Origin: Luteococcus sp048595755
GTDB taxonomy: Bacteria; Actinomycetota; Actinomycetes; Propionibacteriales; Propionibacteriaceae
Length of the DNA stretch: 64,000 nucleotides
Reading direction: 5' to 3'
Assembly: GCF_048595755.1 (NCBI RefSeq)
Contig: NZ_CP184360.1
Location: 3,162,001 to 3,226,000, forward strand
Each line of letters opens with the position of its first letter. The first letter of the stretch is position 1. The position numbers were made by a program, and so were the translations under genes. Shown in pieces: positions 8,134 through 16,304 of the stretch. The notes under the pieces were generated by a model. It was not told where the DNA came from and ran no database searches. It saw nothing but the letters and a program-made list of their open reading frames with translations.

Positions 8134-9189
8134 TCAGAAGGCGATCTCGCCCGTCACCGGGTCGACGCCCTCGGGAACGCTCTCCTGCTGGGATTCCTCG
8201 CCCATGCCCAGAGCCGTGAGGATCTTGCCTTCCAGCTCGGCAGCCACCTCGGGGTTGTTCTTCAGGAAGTTGCGCGCATTCTCCTTGCCCTGACCGAGCT
8301 GGTCGGTGCCATAGGTGAACCACGCGCCCGCCTTGCGGATCACGCCATGCTCGACTCCCATGTCGATCAGGCTTCCCTCGCGGCTGATGCCCTGGCCGTA
8401 GAGGATGTCGAACTCGGCCTGCTTGAAGGGGGGTGCCACCTTGTTCTTGACCACCTTCACACGGGTGCGGTTGCCCACCGGCTCCGTGCCGTCCTTCAAC
8501 GTCTCGATACGACGTACGTCCAGGCGCACCGAGGAGTAGAACTTCAGCGCCTTGCCGCCCGTGGTGGTCTCGGGCGATCCGAACATCACACCGATCTTCT
8601 CGCGCAGCTGGTTGATGAAGATGGCAGTGGTGCCGGCCTGGCTCAGGGCACCGGTCATCTTGCGCAGGGCCTGGCTCATCAGACGAGCCTGCAGACCGAC
8701 GTGGCTGTCACCCATCTCGCCCTCGATCTCGGCGCGCGGGGTCAACGCGGCCACCGAGTCGACCACGATCAGTGCCAGGGCGCCGGAACGCACCAGCATG
8801 TCGGCGATCTCCAGGGCCTGCTCACCGTTGTCGGGCTGGCTGACCAGCAGCGCGTCGGTGTCGACCCCCAACTTCTGCGCATAGTCGGGATCGAGCGCGT
8901 GCTCGGCGTCGATGAAGGCGCAGATGCCGCCCTCCCGCTGGGCATTGGCGATGGCATGCAGCGCGACGGTGGTCTTGCCGCTGGACTCCGGGCCATAGAT
9001 CTCGACGATGCGGCCACGCGGCAGTCCGCCGATGCCCAGCGCGATGTCCAGGGCCACCGAACCGGTGGGGATGAAGGCGATGGGCAGCCTGGTCTCTTCG
9101 CCCAGCCGCATGACGGTGCCCTTGCCGTGCTGCTTCTCGATCTGTGCGAGTGCAGCCTCAAGGGCCTTCTGACGATCTGCAACAGCCAT
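8134..9189 (-). CDS. recA: Recombinase RecA
   Basis: RecA forms filaments on single-stranded DNA for recombination and triggers LexA self-cleavage. The 351-residue protein has Walker A GPESSGKT (66-73), the LIVVDSVAALTPRAEIEG segment, the L2 loop INQLREKIGVMFGSPETTTGG and an acidic C-terminus. No intein is present, unlike in Mycobacterium tuberculosis. recX follows immediately. Upstream are an exact PafBC-type promoter (9253-9275) and a LexA-like box (9373-9388), so both damage pathways of actinobacteria seem to act here. Confidence 0.99.
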   Translation of the reverse strand: MAVADRQKALEAALAQIEKQHGKGTVMRLGEETRLPIAFIPTGSVALDIALGIGGLPRGRIVEIYGPESSGKTTVALHAIANAQREGGICAFIDAEHALDPDYAQKLGVDTDALLVSQPDNGEQALEIADMLVRSGALALIVVDSVAALTPRAEIEGEMGDSHVGLQARLMSQALRKMTGALSQAGTTAIFINQLREKIGVMFGSPETTTGGKALKFYSSVRLDVRRIETLKDGTEPVGNRTRVKVVKNKVAPPFKQAEFDILYGQGISREGSLIDMGVEHGVIRKAGAWFTYGTDQLGQGKENARNFLKNNPEVAAELEGKILTALGMGEESQQESVPEGVDPVTGEIAF

Positions 9190-9252
9190 GACGGCCTTCC
9201 TTCCTTGCCCGGGTTCGGCCCGGTAGAGATGTTCGTCGAACCAACACCACAG

Positions 9253-9275
9253 ACTCTAGAAATCGCCACTGACAA
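9253..9275 (-). promoter_or_regulatory. RecA-NDp (PafBC-dependent) promoter of recA
   Basis: Read on the minus strand, the sequence is TTGTCAGTG, eight bases, then TAGAGT. This fits the known mycobacterial LexA-independent damage promoter TTGTCRGTG-N8-TAnnnT at every defined position. It lies 64 bases before the recA start codon. The activators of this promoter class, PafB and PafC, are encoded at 58822-60764 in this window. The sequence match is seen directly; the regulation is inferred. Confidence 0.85.
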
Positions 9276-9372
9276 TTCTTCGGCCCGCACCGAAGACTGT
9301 GGACAATCCCGGGTGTGGACCACTTCTCAGCAAACGACGTGAGGCAATGCCCGCTTCGATCACCAGCAACAG

Positions 9373-9388
9373 TAGAACATGCGTTCGA
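9373..9388. promoter_or_regulatory. Candidate LexA (SOS) box upstream of recA
   Basis: TAGAACATGCGTTCGA reads TCGAACGCATGTTCTA on the minus strand, close to the Gram-positive/actinobacterial SOS box CGAACNNNNGTTCG with one mismatch in the right half. It lies about 100 bases upstream of the PafBC-type promoter and between the DUF3046 gene and recA. The distance means it would control an upstream promoter for recA rather than block the one at 9253-9275. Confidence 0.6.
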
Positions 9389-9427
9389 ATGGATCAAGTC
9401 CGTGGACTCCCGGGGCCCGCACCGGGT

Positions 9428-9622
9428 TCAGCGATAGCTCTCGGGCAGTTCCAGCATCGCCCAGACGGCGCGCCAGATGCGCTGCACCGCCACTCCCGCC
9501 GCCAGGGCCTCCTGCACGGTGCGTCCGTCCAGCTCCCGCAGCACGACGCTGTCGGCCCACACCTCCAGTCGCCCGGGAGGCAGGTGCTCGGCCATCCTGC
9601 GCCACAGTTCCGTCTCGCTCAC
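9428..9622 (-). CDS. DUF3046 family small protein
   Basis: The 64-residue product (MSETELWRRMAEHL, then VWADSVVLRELDGRTVQEALAAG and VQRIWRAVWAMLELP) has the pattern of the actinobacterial DUF3046 family, which is regularly found just upstream of recA (Rv2738c in M. tuberculosis). It is a compact helical protein without catalytic motifs or membrane segments. It is separated from recA by 238 bases holding the damage promoter. It is divergent from lhr, whose start is 105 bases away. The function is unknown; the neighbourhood suggests a link to RecA. Confidence 0.85.
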   Translation of the reverse strand: MSETELWRRMAEHLPPGRLEVWADSVVLRELDGRTVQEALAAGVAVQRIWRAVWAMLELPESYR

Positions 9623-9727
9623 CGGGCCAACAATAGCCGCGCCCGGGACGGGGTCGACGGCGCGCGCACAGGGGGCGTCGGGGTCGGGGAGACAAAAACG
9701 TCAGTACCGGCAGACACAATGGGAGCC

Positions 9728-12700
9728 ATGACAGATCGTCCCGATTCCGACAGCCCCCTGGCGGGCTTCGGGGTTGCCACGCGCACCTGGTTCGAGGAGG
9801 TCTTCGACTCCCCCACCCCGGTCCAGGAGGCCGCCTGGCGAGCCATCGGCAGCGGCGAGCACTCCTTGGTCATCGCCCCCACCGGATCGGGCAAGACCCT
9901 GGCAGCCTTCCTCCATTCCCTCGACCGGCTCGCCCAGCAGCCTTCCCAGGGTGCGGTGAAGGTGCTCTACGTCTCTCCACTCAAGGCCCTGGCCGTCGAC
10001 GTCGAACGCAACCTGAAGGCGCCCCTGCGGGGCATCCAACGCTCAGGCCGCGTGCTGGGGGCCCCGGTTCCCGAGATCCGGGTGGGTCTGCGCTCCGGGG
10101 ACACCCCTGCAGCAGAACGACGTCGACTGCAGACCAATCCGCCCCAGATCCTCATCACCACGCCCGAATCGCTCTTCCTGATGCTCTCCAGCCAGGCGGC
10201 CAGCACCCTCCGCGAGGTGGAGACGGTGATCGTCGACGAGGTGCATGCCCTGGCCGGCACGAAGCGTGGCGCGCACCTGGCCCTGAGCCTGGAGCGACTG
10301 GAGGCCCTGCGAGGGGCGAGCTCCGGTGCACCCACCCCGCCGGCGCAACGCATCGGCCTGTCCGCCACCGTTCGACCGGCCGAACGAGTGGCCGCCTTCC
10401 TCGGTGGTGATCGGCCGGTGAGCGTCATCGCGCCGCCCGCGGACAAGGCCTGGCAGCTCGCCGTGGAAGTGCCCGTCGAGGACATGACCGACCTGTCCGA
10501 ACCGCCTGGACGCAGCCCGGATGACGAGAACGCGTCGAACTCGATCTGGCCCTTCCTGGAGCACCGGATCCTTGACCTGGTCACGCAGCACCGCTCGACG
10601 ATCTGCTTCGTCAACTCCCGCCGGGTCGCCGAACGCCTGACCGCACACCTCAACGAGCTGTACGCCCAACGGATGGCTCCCGATTCGGCCGACGCCGATG
10701 CCCCGGCGCCCGCTCCCCCGGCCCAGATGATGGCCCAGTCGGGGGCCAGCAGCGGACACGACGGCAGTCGGCTGCCCATCGTGGCCCGCGCCCACCACGG
10801 TTCGGTGAGCAAGGAGCGCCGCTTGCAGACCGAACGGGAACTCAAGGCTGGAACGCTCCCCTGCGTAGTGGCCACCAGCTCGCTGGAACTGGGCATCGAC
10901 ATGGGCGCTGTCGACCTGGTCATCCAGGTCTCCTCACCGCCTTCGGTGGCCAGCGGCCTGCAGCGCATCGGGCGAGCCGGCCACCAGGTGGGGGCCACCA
11001 GTCGCGGAGCGGTGCTGCCCACCCACCGGAGTGACCTGCTGGAGTCGGCGGTGGTGGTCACCAGGATGCTCGAGGGCCAGATCGAACAGGTCAAGGACCT
11101 GCGCAATCCGCTCGACGTGCTGGCCCAACACCTGGTCAGCCTGTGTCTGGAAGAGGCCTGGCCGGTGGAGGAGGCCTACGGGCTGATTCGCCGCAGCGCC
11201 CCCTATCGGGACCTGCCGCGCTCGGCGTGGGAGTCGGTGCTGGACATGTTGAGTGGGCGCTATCCCAGCGAGGACTTCGCGGAACTGCGACCGCGATTGG
11301 TCTGGGACCGGCTGGCCAACACCATCCAGGCCAGGCCCGGTGCGCGTCGGCTGGTGACCACCTCTGGCGGGACCATCCCCGACCGGGGGCTGTTCGGCGT
11401 CTTCCTGGTGGGTGAGGGAAACGCCAGCGGCAAGCACGAACCCGGCAGGCGGGTCGGCGAGCTGGACGAGGAGATGGTGCACGAGTCACGCGTCGGGGAC
11501 GTGTTCACCCTGGGCACCACGTCCTGGCGGATCCAGGAGATCACCCCCAACCAGGTACTGGTGACCCCGGCCCCCGGCCACCCCGGGAGGCTGCCCTTCT
11601 GGCACGGGGACCAACCCTCACGGCCAGCCGAACTGGGCTTGGCGATGGGCGAGTTCACCCACCAGCTCGACCAGTCGCTGCAGCAGGACGACCAGCAGCG
11701 GGTCGACTCGCTGCTGTCCGGGGCACGACTCGACGAGCACGCCCGGGCGAACCTCATTGCGCACCTTGCCGAGCAACGCGCCGCGACCGGTGTGGTCCCC
11801 GGGGCGCACACCATCGTCGTGGAACGCTTCCGCGACGAGCTGGGCGACTGGCGCGTGTGTGTCCACTCCAGCCTGGGCCGCGCAGTGCTGCAACCGTGGG
11901 CGCTGGTGATCGAGGCACGCGCCCGGGAACGCTACGGGGTCGAGGCCCAGGCCACGGCCAGCAATGACGGCATCGTGCTGCGCATCCCCGACGTCGACTC
12001 CACCCCGCCCGGGGCCGATCTGCTGGTGCTCCCGGCCGACGACGTGGAGGAACTGGTGACCGACCAGGTCTTCGGTTCGGCACTGTTCGCGGCCCGCTTC
12101 CGAGAGTGCGCCTCGCGTGCGCTGCTGCTGCCCCGACGCGACCCCGGCCGACGCTCGCCGCTGTGGCAACAGCGGATGCGCGCAGCACAACTGCTGGCAG
12201 TCGCCAGTGGGCACCAGGACTTCCCCATCATCCTCGAGACGATGCGCGAGTGCCTCGAGGACGTCTTCGACCTGCCTCGGCTCAAGCAGGTGCTGCGCGA
12301 ACTGGCATCGCGTCGCACCCGGCTGGTGGAGGTGGAGACCGCCGAGCCCTCTCCCCAGGCCCGCAGCCTGTTGTTCGGCTACGTCGGAGAGTTCATCTAC
12401 GACGCCGACCAGCCCCTGGCCGAGCGCAAGCTGGCAGCACTGAGCCTCGATCCGGCCATGCTCGCCGAACTGCTCGGCCGTGAGGGCAGCCAGCAGGTCA
12501 TCGACCCCGAGGTGATGGCGCAGCTGGAGGCCGAGCTGCAACACGTGGCGCCGGACCGCCGGGCCGACAATCCCGAGCAACTGTGGGACATGCTGCGCAC
12601 CATCGGCCCCCTCACGGCGCAGGAGTGCACGCAGCGCTGCTCCCAGGATCCACAGCCCTGGATCGACCAGCTCATTCGAGCCGGGCGAGTGGCCGACTGC

Positions 12701-14314
12701 CGCCTCGCGGGACAGCAGATGCTCGCCGTCGCGGAGGACTTCGCGATCTTGCGCGACGCCCTGGGCATCCCCGTCCCACCGGGCATCGCCGCATCCCCCG
12801 AACCGGCGGCGGACGATCCCCTCGAACGACTCGTGACGCGGTGGACCAAGAGCCGCGTGGTGGTCACGGCAGACCCGCTCGCCGCTCGCTACGGCCTGGA
12901 CACCCCCTCGGTCGAGGCACGATTGGCACGCTCGGCCCAGCAGGGTGAGCTGGTCACCGGCGAGTTCGACGCATCCCTGCCGCAGCGCCCCCAGTACGTG
13001 CGAAGCACCGTGCTCAAGCTGCTGCGTCGACGCACGCTGGCGGCACTGCGGGCCGACGTGGAGGCGGTGGAGCAGGACCAGTTTGCGCGCTTCCTGGTGG
13101 ACTGGCACGAACTGGCCTCCCCCGACCGCGGGGTGGAAGGGGTGCAGGCGGCCGTCGAGCAGCTCGCGGGCTATCCCCTGCCGGTCTCGATGCTGGAGTC
13201 CTTGGTCCTGCCGGCCAGGGTGAGCGACTACCAACCGGCAATGCTGGACGAGCTGCTGGCCACCGGCGAGGTCGTCTGGACCGGTCACGATGCGCTCGGC
13301 CGCAATGACGGCTGGGTGCAGTTGTGGCCCGCAGACGCCGTCCTGGTACCCACCCTGGAAGGGCGCCGCTCCAGTGGTGACCTCGATTCGCTGGGCGAGA
13401 CGGCTCGCCAGCTGCTGGAGGCACTCGGCGGCGGCGGTGCCTGGCGCGCCAGCGACTTGCTGCCCGAGCGGGCCGACCGGCAGGCCGTCGACGACGCGCT
13501 GTGGGAACTGGTGTGGGCCGGAGTGGTGCACTGCGACAGCTTCGCTGCGCTGCGCAGGCCCAGCAGCCGTGGCGCCTTGAAGCGACGTCCCACGGTCCGC
13601 GCCTCGCGTCGCAGCGCCCTGCGCCAGGCCCGGACGGCGGTCACGATGCCCAGCCAACGCCTGCCGGGACGCTGGAGTCTGGTGGAACCCACCACCACCG
13701 ACCTGCACCAGGTACGGCTCGCCGAGGTCGGCTTCGAGTTGGGACGCTATGGGCTGTTGACCCGCGGCAGCGTGCTCTCCGAGGCGATGGGCGGCAACTT
13801 CGCGGACGCCTACCGGGTATTGATGAGCATGGAGTCGTCGGGGGTCGCACGGCGTGGCTACTTCGTGGAAGGGCTCGGGGCCGCCCAGTTCGCGCTGCCC
13901 GGGGCCGTGGACCGGCTGCGGGAAGCCCCCACCGTCGGGCCATTGCTGCTGGCCGCCTGCGATCCTGCCAATCCCTATGGCGCGTCATTGCCCTGGCCGG
14001 ACAGCGATGGCCACCGCCCCACCCGCAAGGCGGGTGCCCTGGTGGTCTTGGACAACGCGCGTCCGGTGCTCTACCTGGAGCGCGGGGTACGCACCATGGT
14101 CACCTTCGGGAGCAGTCGCGAGGCCTTGGGACGCGCCCTCGAGCACCTAGCCAGCCGGGTGCGTGACGGGCGTTTGGAACCCATCACGATCGAGCGGATC
14201 AATCAGGCAAGCGCCCTGCAGCAGCGAGACCTGGCCGAGCCCCTCACCCGGGCCGGGTTCGCGATGACTCCGCGGGGATTCCGCCTGCGCGGTGGCCCTG
14301 GCACCGGATTATGA
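9728..14314 (+). CDS. lhr: Lhr-type ATP-dependent DNA helicase
   Basis: Lhr is a long single-stranded-DNA translocase and 3'-to-5' helicase involved in DNA repair. The 1528-residue product has Walker A APTGSGKT (50-57), DEVH (170-173), SAT, motif V ATSSLELGIDMG (383-394) and motif VI QRIGRAGH (413-420). A winged-helix/Lhr-core region and the long Lhr C-terminal part follow. An Ala/Pro-rich insert (about 322-336) lies inside the second RecA-like domain. ATG 9719 would add three residues. No clear ribosome site is visible, and a leaderless transcript is possible. It is divergent from DUF3046-recA. Confidence 0.93.
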   Translation: MTDRPDSDSPLAGFGVATRTWFEEVFDSPTPVQEAAWRAIGSGEHSLVIAPTGSGKTLAAFLHSLDRLAQQPSQGAVKVLYVSPLKALAVDVERNLKAPLRGIQRSGRVLGAPVPEIRVGLRSGDTPAAERRRLQTNPPQILITTPESLFLMLSSQAASTLREVETVIVDEVHALAGTKRGAHLALSLERLEALRGASSGAPTPPAQRIGLSATVRPAERVAAFLGGDRPVSVIAPPADKAWQLAVEVPVEDMTDLSEPPGRSPDDENASNSIWPFLEHRILDLVTQHRSTICFVNSRRVAERLTAHLNELYAQRMAPDSADADAPAPAPPAQMMAQSGASSGHDGSRLPIVARAHHGSVSKERRLQTERELKAGTLPCVVATSSLELGIDMGAVDLVIQVSSPPSVASGLQRIGRAGHQVGATSRGAVLPTHRSDLLESAVVVTRMLEGQIEQVKDLRNPLDVLAQHLVSLCLEEAWPVEEAYGLIRRSAPYRDLPRSAWESVLDMLSGRYPSEDFAELRPRLVWDRLANTIQARPGARRLVTTSGGTIPDRGLFGVFLVGEGNASGKHEPGRRVGELDEEMVHESRVGDVFTLGTTSWRIQEITPNQVLVTPAPGHPGRLPFWHGDQPSRPAELGLAMGEFTHQLDQSLQQDDQQRVDSLLSGARLDEHARANLIAHLAEQRAATGVVPGAHTIVVERFRDELGDWRVCVHSSLGRAVLQPWALVIEARARERYGVEAQATASNDGIVLRIPDVDSTPPGADLLVLPADDVEELVTDQVFGSALFAARFRECASRALLLPRRDPGRRSPLWQQRMRAAQLLAVASGHQDFPIILETMRECLEDVFDLPRLKQVLRELASRRTRLVEVETAEPSPQARSLLFGYVGEFIYDADQPLAERKLAALSLDPAMLAELLGREGSQQVIDPEVMAQLEAELQHVAPDRRADNPEQLWDMLRTIGPLTAQECTQRCSQDPQPWIDQLIRAGRVADCRLAGQQMLAVAEDFAILRDALGIPVPPGIAASPEPAADDPLERLVTRWTKSRVVVTADPLAARYGLDTPSVEARLARSAQQGELVTGEFDASLPQRPQYVRSTVLKLLRRRTLAALRADVEAVEQDQFARFLVDWHELASPDRGVEGVQAAVEQLAGYPLPVSMLESLVLPARVSDYQPAMLDELLATGEVVWTGHDALGRNDGWVQLWPADAVLVPTLEGRRSSGDLDSLGETARQLLEALGGGGAWRASDLLPERADRQAVDDALWELVWAGVVHCDSFAALRRPSSRGALKRRPTVRASRRSALRQARTAVTMPSQRLPGRWSLVEPTTTDLHQVRLAEVGFELGRYGLLTRGSVLSEAMGGNFADAYRVLMSMESSGVARRGYFVEGLGAAQFALPGAVDRLREAPTVGPLLLAACDPANPYGASLPWPDSDGHRPTRKAGALVVLDNARPVLYLERGVRTMVTFGSSREALGRALEHLASRVRDGRLEPITIERINQASALQQRDLAEPLTRAGFAMTPRGFRLRGGPGTGL

Positions 14315-14386
14315 TCAACTCGACTGAGCGAATGCACACACCGGCTGCGCACATGGCGTGGCCCCGGGCCGACGGAGGCTGAAGCG

Positions 14387-15184
14387 ATGGCAGAGCACGC
14401 CCATTCCGCCAAGCGCTCTGAACGCATGGTGGCGATCCTCGCGGCGCTCGCGGAGCGAGGCCAGCTGCAGCTCAGCGACCTGGCTCGGGAGCTGGAAGCC
14501 TCCCCGGCGACGATCCGTCGTGACGTCTCGGCGCTCGCCTCGCAGGGGCTGCTGACCCGCACCCACGGTGGCATCAAGGCGATGGGCCAGGCAGAGGAAC
14601 TCCCGGTGAGCCTGCGCGACGGCCACCACCGTGCCTCCAAACGGGCCATCGCCCGTGAGGTGGTGGGCCTGCTGCCGTCCGGGCGCCATGCCATCGCCCT
14701 GACCGGCGGCACCACCACCACCGAGGTGCTGCGCGCCCTGCACCAGCGACACGACCTGACGATCATCACCAATTCGGTCGGCCTGGCGCTGGAGGCCGCC
14801 GCCCAGGGCCAGTCGCGGGTGCTGATCGCCGGGGGCATCCTGCGTCCCAATTCGCTGGAACTGGTGGGCACCCTGGCCGAGGCCACCTTCCGTCAGATCA
14901 ACGTGGGCACCGCCATCGTCGGCTCCGACGGTGTCAGCCTGGACGGCGGCCTGACCACGCATGACGAGACCGAGGCCAACACCAACCACACCATGATCGA
15001 GCGCGCGCATCGGGTGATCGCCGTGTGTGACGGTTCCAAGGTGGGCCGCAAGACGCTGGCCCGGCTGGCGACCATGGACGAGGTGGACGTGCTGGTCACC
15101 GATTCCAGCGCAGACCCCGACGAACTGCAGCAGATTCGGCGACGCGGGGTCGACGTGCGCGTGGTGGAGGCCCCGGCGCCCTGA
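14387..15184 (+). CDS. DeoR-family transcriptional regulator
   Basis: The 265-residue protein has an N-terminal winged helix (about 10-65, with LSDLARELEASPATIRRDVSAL as recognition region) and a DeoR C-terminal sugar-phosphate sensor domain (GGTTTTEVLRAL, LVGTLAEATFRQINVGTAIVGSDG). Such proteins usually repress sugar or nucleoside catabolism genes and are released by a phosphorylated sugar. A GGAGG site precedes the ATG. It follows lhr by 72 bases on the same strand. No sugar operon is adjacent, so the target genes are elsewhere or unknown. Confidence 0.9.
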   Translation: MAEHAHSAKRSERMVAILAALAERGQLQLSDLARELEASPATIRRDVSALASQGLLTRTHGGIKAMGQAEELPVSLRDGHHRASKRAIAREVVGLLPSGRHAIALTGGTTTTEVLRALHQRHDLTIITNSVGLALEAAAQGQSRVLIAGGILRPNSLELVGTLAEATFRQINVGTAIVGSDGVSLDGGLTTHDETEANTNHTMIERAHRVIAVCDGSKVGRKTLARLATMDEVDVLVTDSSADPDELQQIRRRGVDVRVVEAPAP

Positions 15185-15243
15185 CCCGTCGCCCCGCCAA
15201 CGGGACCTGTCCCCAACAGGGCACTGGGGGCTGCGGACATGGC

Positions 15244-15287
15244 AGTGGCCCCGATCCGGGCAAGGGATTGCCTCGATCGGGGCCACT
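15244..15287. terminator. Bidirectional terminator between deoR-type gene and clgR
   Basis: A perfect 13-base stem (AGTGGCCCCGATC, 15244-15256, and its complement 15275-15287) with an 18-base loop lies between two converging genes. It is followed by TCAAAAT on the plus strand. It can stop transcripts from both sides. Confidence 0.75.
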
Positions 15288-15329
15288 CAAAATCCTCGTC
15301 CCGGGTGTCTTGGCCGGGTCTGGGTGCTG

Positions 15330-15596
15330 TCAGGCGGCAACGGTGACCTTCTGCCCCTCCGCCGCTGCGAGCTTCTGGCTCACGGCACCCAGGATCGTCG
15401 ACATCGGCACATCGAGTGCCTGACAGATCGACGACAGCAACTCACTGGAGGCCTCCTTCTGGCCCCGCTCCACTTCGGACAGATAGCCCAAGCTCACGCG
15501 AGCGGCCATCGACACTTCACGCAGGGTTCGCCCTTGGGCAAAGCGCTGCTCGCGCAGCGTCTCGCCCAGCAGCTCACGAAGCAGTACCGGCTTCAC
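15330..15596 (-). CDS. clgR: ClgR-like XRE-family transcriptional regulator
   Basis: ClgR activates clp protease and stress genes in actinobacteria. The 88-residue product has a helix-turn-helix (LREVSMAARVSLGYLSEVERGQKEASSELL, about 25-54) and the C-terminal helix of the family (LSSICQALDVPMSTIL). The gene starts with GTG 15596, preceded by GGAGG. Its place directly after pgsA and pncC/cinA matches the conserved clgR locus (Rv2745c-Rv2746c). A 24-base element shared with another gene lies about 90 bases upstream. The C-terminus ends in hydrophobic VTVAA, which would suit turnover by ClpXP, a known feature of ClgR. Confidence 0.9.
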   Translation of the reverse strand: MKPVLLRELLGETLREQRFAQGRTLREVSMAARVSLGYLSEVERGQKEASSELLSSICQALDVPMSTILGAVSQKLAAAEGQKVTVAA

Positions 15597-15685
15597 AAGG
15601 CCTCCAAGTTGTGATCTGGCTCTCCGCGATCGGGAGCCAACACTATTTCATCATGATCCTGCAGGAATCGATTCCCACGCCACCC

Positions 15686-15709
15686 GAGCGGTTCAGCCAA
15701 TACACAGCT
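15686..15709 (-). promoter_or_regulatory. Shared 24-base upstream element, copy A (clgR)
   Basis: This stretch matches 46676-46699 at 22 of 24 positions. On the plus strand it holds TTCAGC and CACAGC with starts 11 bases apart. The copy ends about 90 bases before the clgR start. A perfect palindrome, GGAATCGATTCC (15664-15675), sits ten bases nearer the gene. The half-site spacing is that of OmpR/PhoB-type regulators; that assignment is inference. Confidence 0.6.
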
Positions 15710-15773
15710 TCCGATGAAACCCATCGGTCCCTGTCCTGGAAAGAAAACGAACGAATGCCGCAGAAGGACGATC

Positions 15774-16304
15774 TCAAGTTCCCGATTCCCCAGTCGAATT
15801 CCCCAGGAGCTCGTGAACCGCGTCCAGCAGTGCTCCACAAGTATCGCATCGGATCTGGGTGCGGTCTCCATCCAATGGGAGGTGTTCAACCCTGACTTGC
15901 CCCTTGTTCGGGCCCGCCAACGCGACCCAGACGGTGCCGGGCGGCTGCCCGTCCTGGGGCTCGGGGCCGGCCACCCCGGTGCAGGCCAGGGCCAAGGAAG
16001 TACCCAGCAGTTCGCGAGCGCCCAGGGCCATCTGCGCGGCCGTCTCCGGATTGATCACCCCGTGCTCGGCGATGTGTTCGGCATCGACGCCCACCAGGCT
16101 CGCCTTGAGATCGCTGGCATAGGTGACAACGCTGCCCCGGTAGACGCGCGAGGCGCCCGGGACCGAGGTCAGCACCGCGGCGAGCAGTCCTCCGGTCAGT
16201 GACTCGCAGGTGGCAAGGGTCAGGCCGCGCTCCTCCAGTCTCGGCAGCAGGCTTGCGGCCTGCTCCACCAGGGCGTCGAAGGTGGTGGCGTCGAGGCCGC
16301 TCAC
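15774..16304 (-). CDS. pncC: Nicotinamide-nucleotide amidase (CinA C-terminal domain protein)
   Basis: PncC deamidates nicotinamide mononucleotide for NAD recycling. The 176-residue product is only the CinA C-terminal domain: the family signature TCESLTGGLLAA holds the active-site serine (S35), and VSVPG-type, RGSVVTYASDLK and ALACTGVAGPEPQDG segments follow. The GTG start at 16304 overlaps the pgsA stop by four bases (GTGA). The gene continues the pgsA unit and is followed by clgR, the usual actinobacterial order. The N-terminal molybdopterin-like domain of full CinA is absent, which is normal for this lineage. Confidence 0.93.
   Translation of the reverse strand: MSGLDATTFDALVEQAASLLPRLEERGLTLATCESLTGGLLAAVLTSVPGASRVYRGSVVTYASDLKASLVGVDAEHIAEHGVINPETAAQMALGARELLGTSLALACTGVAGPEPQDGQPPGTVWVALAGPNKGQVRVEHLPLDGDRTQIRCDTCGALLDAVHELLGNSTGESGT

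Noticed and set aside
11618..13708. A 696-codon open frame antisense to lhr
   Set aside because: It mirrors the high-GC codon bias of lhr, has no family similarity, and has low-complexity His/Gly/Gln/Leu composition typical of shadow frames.
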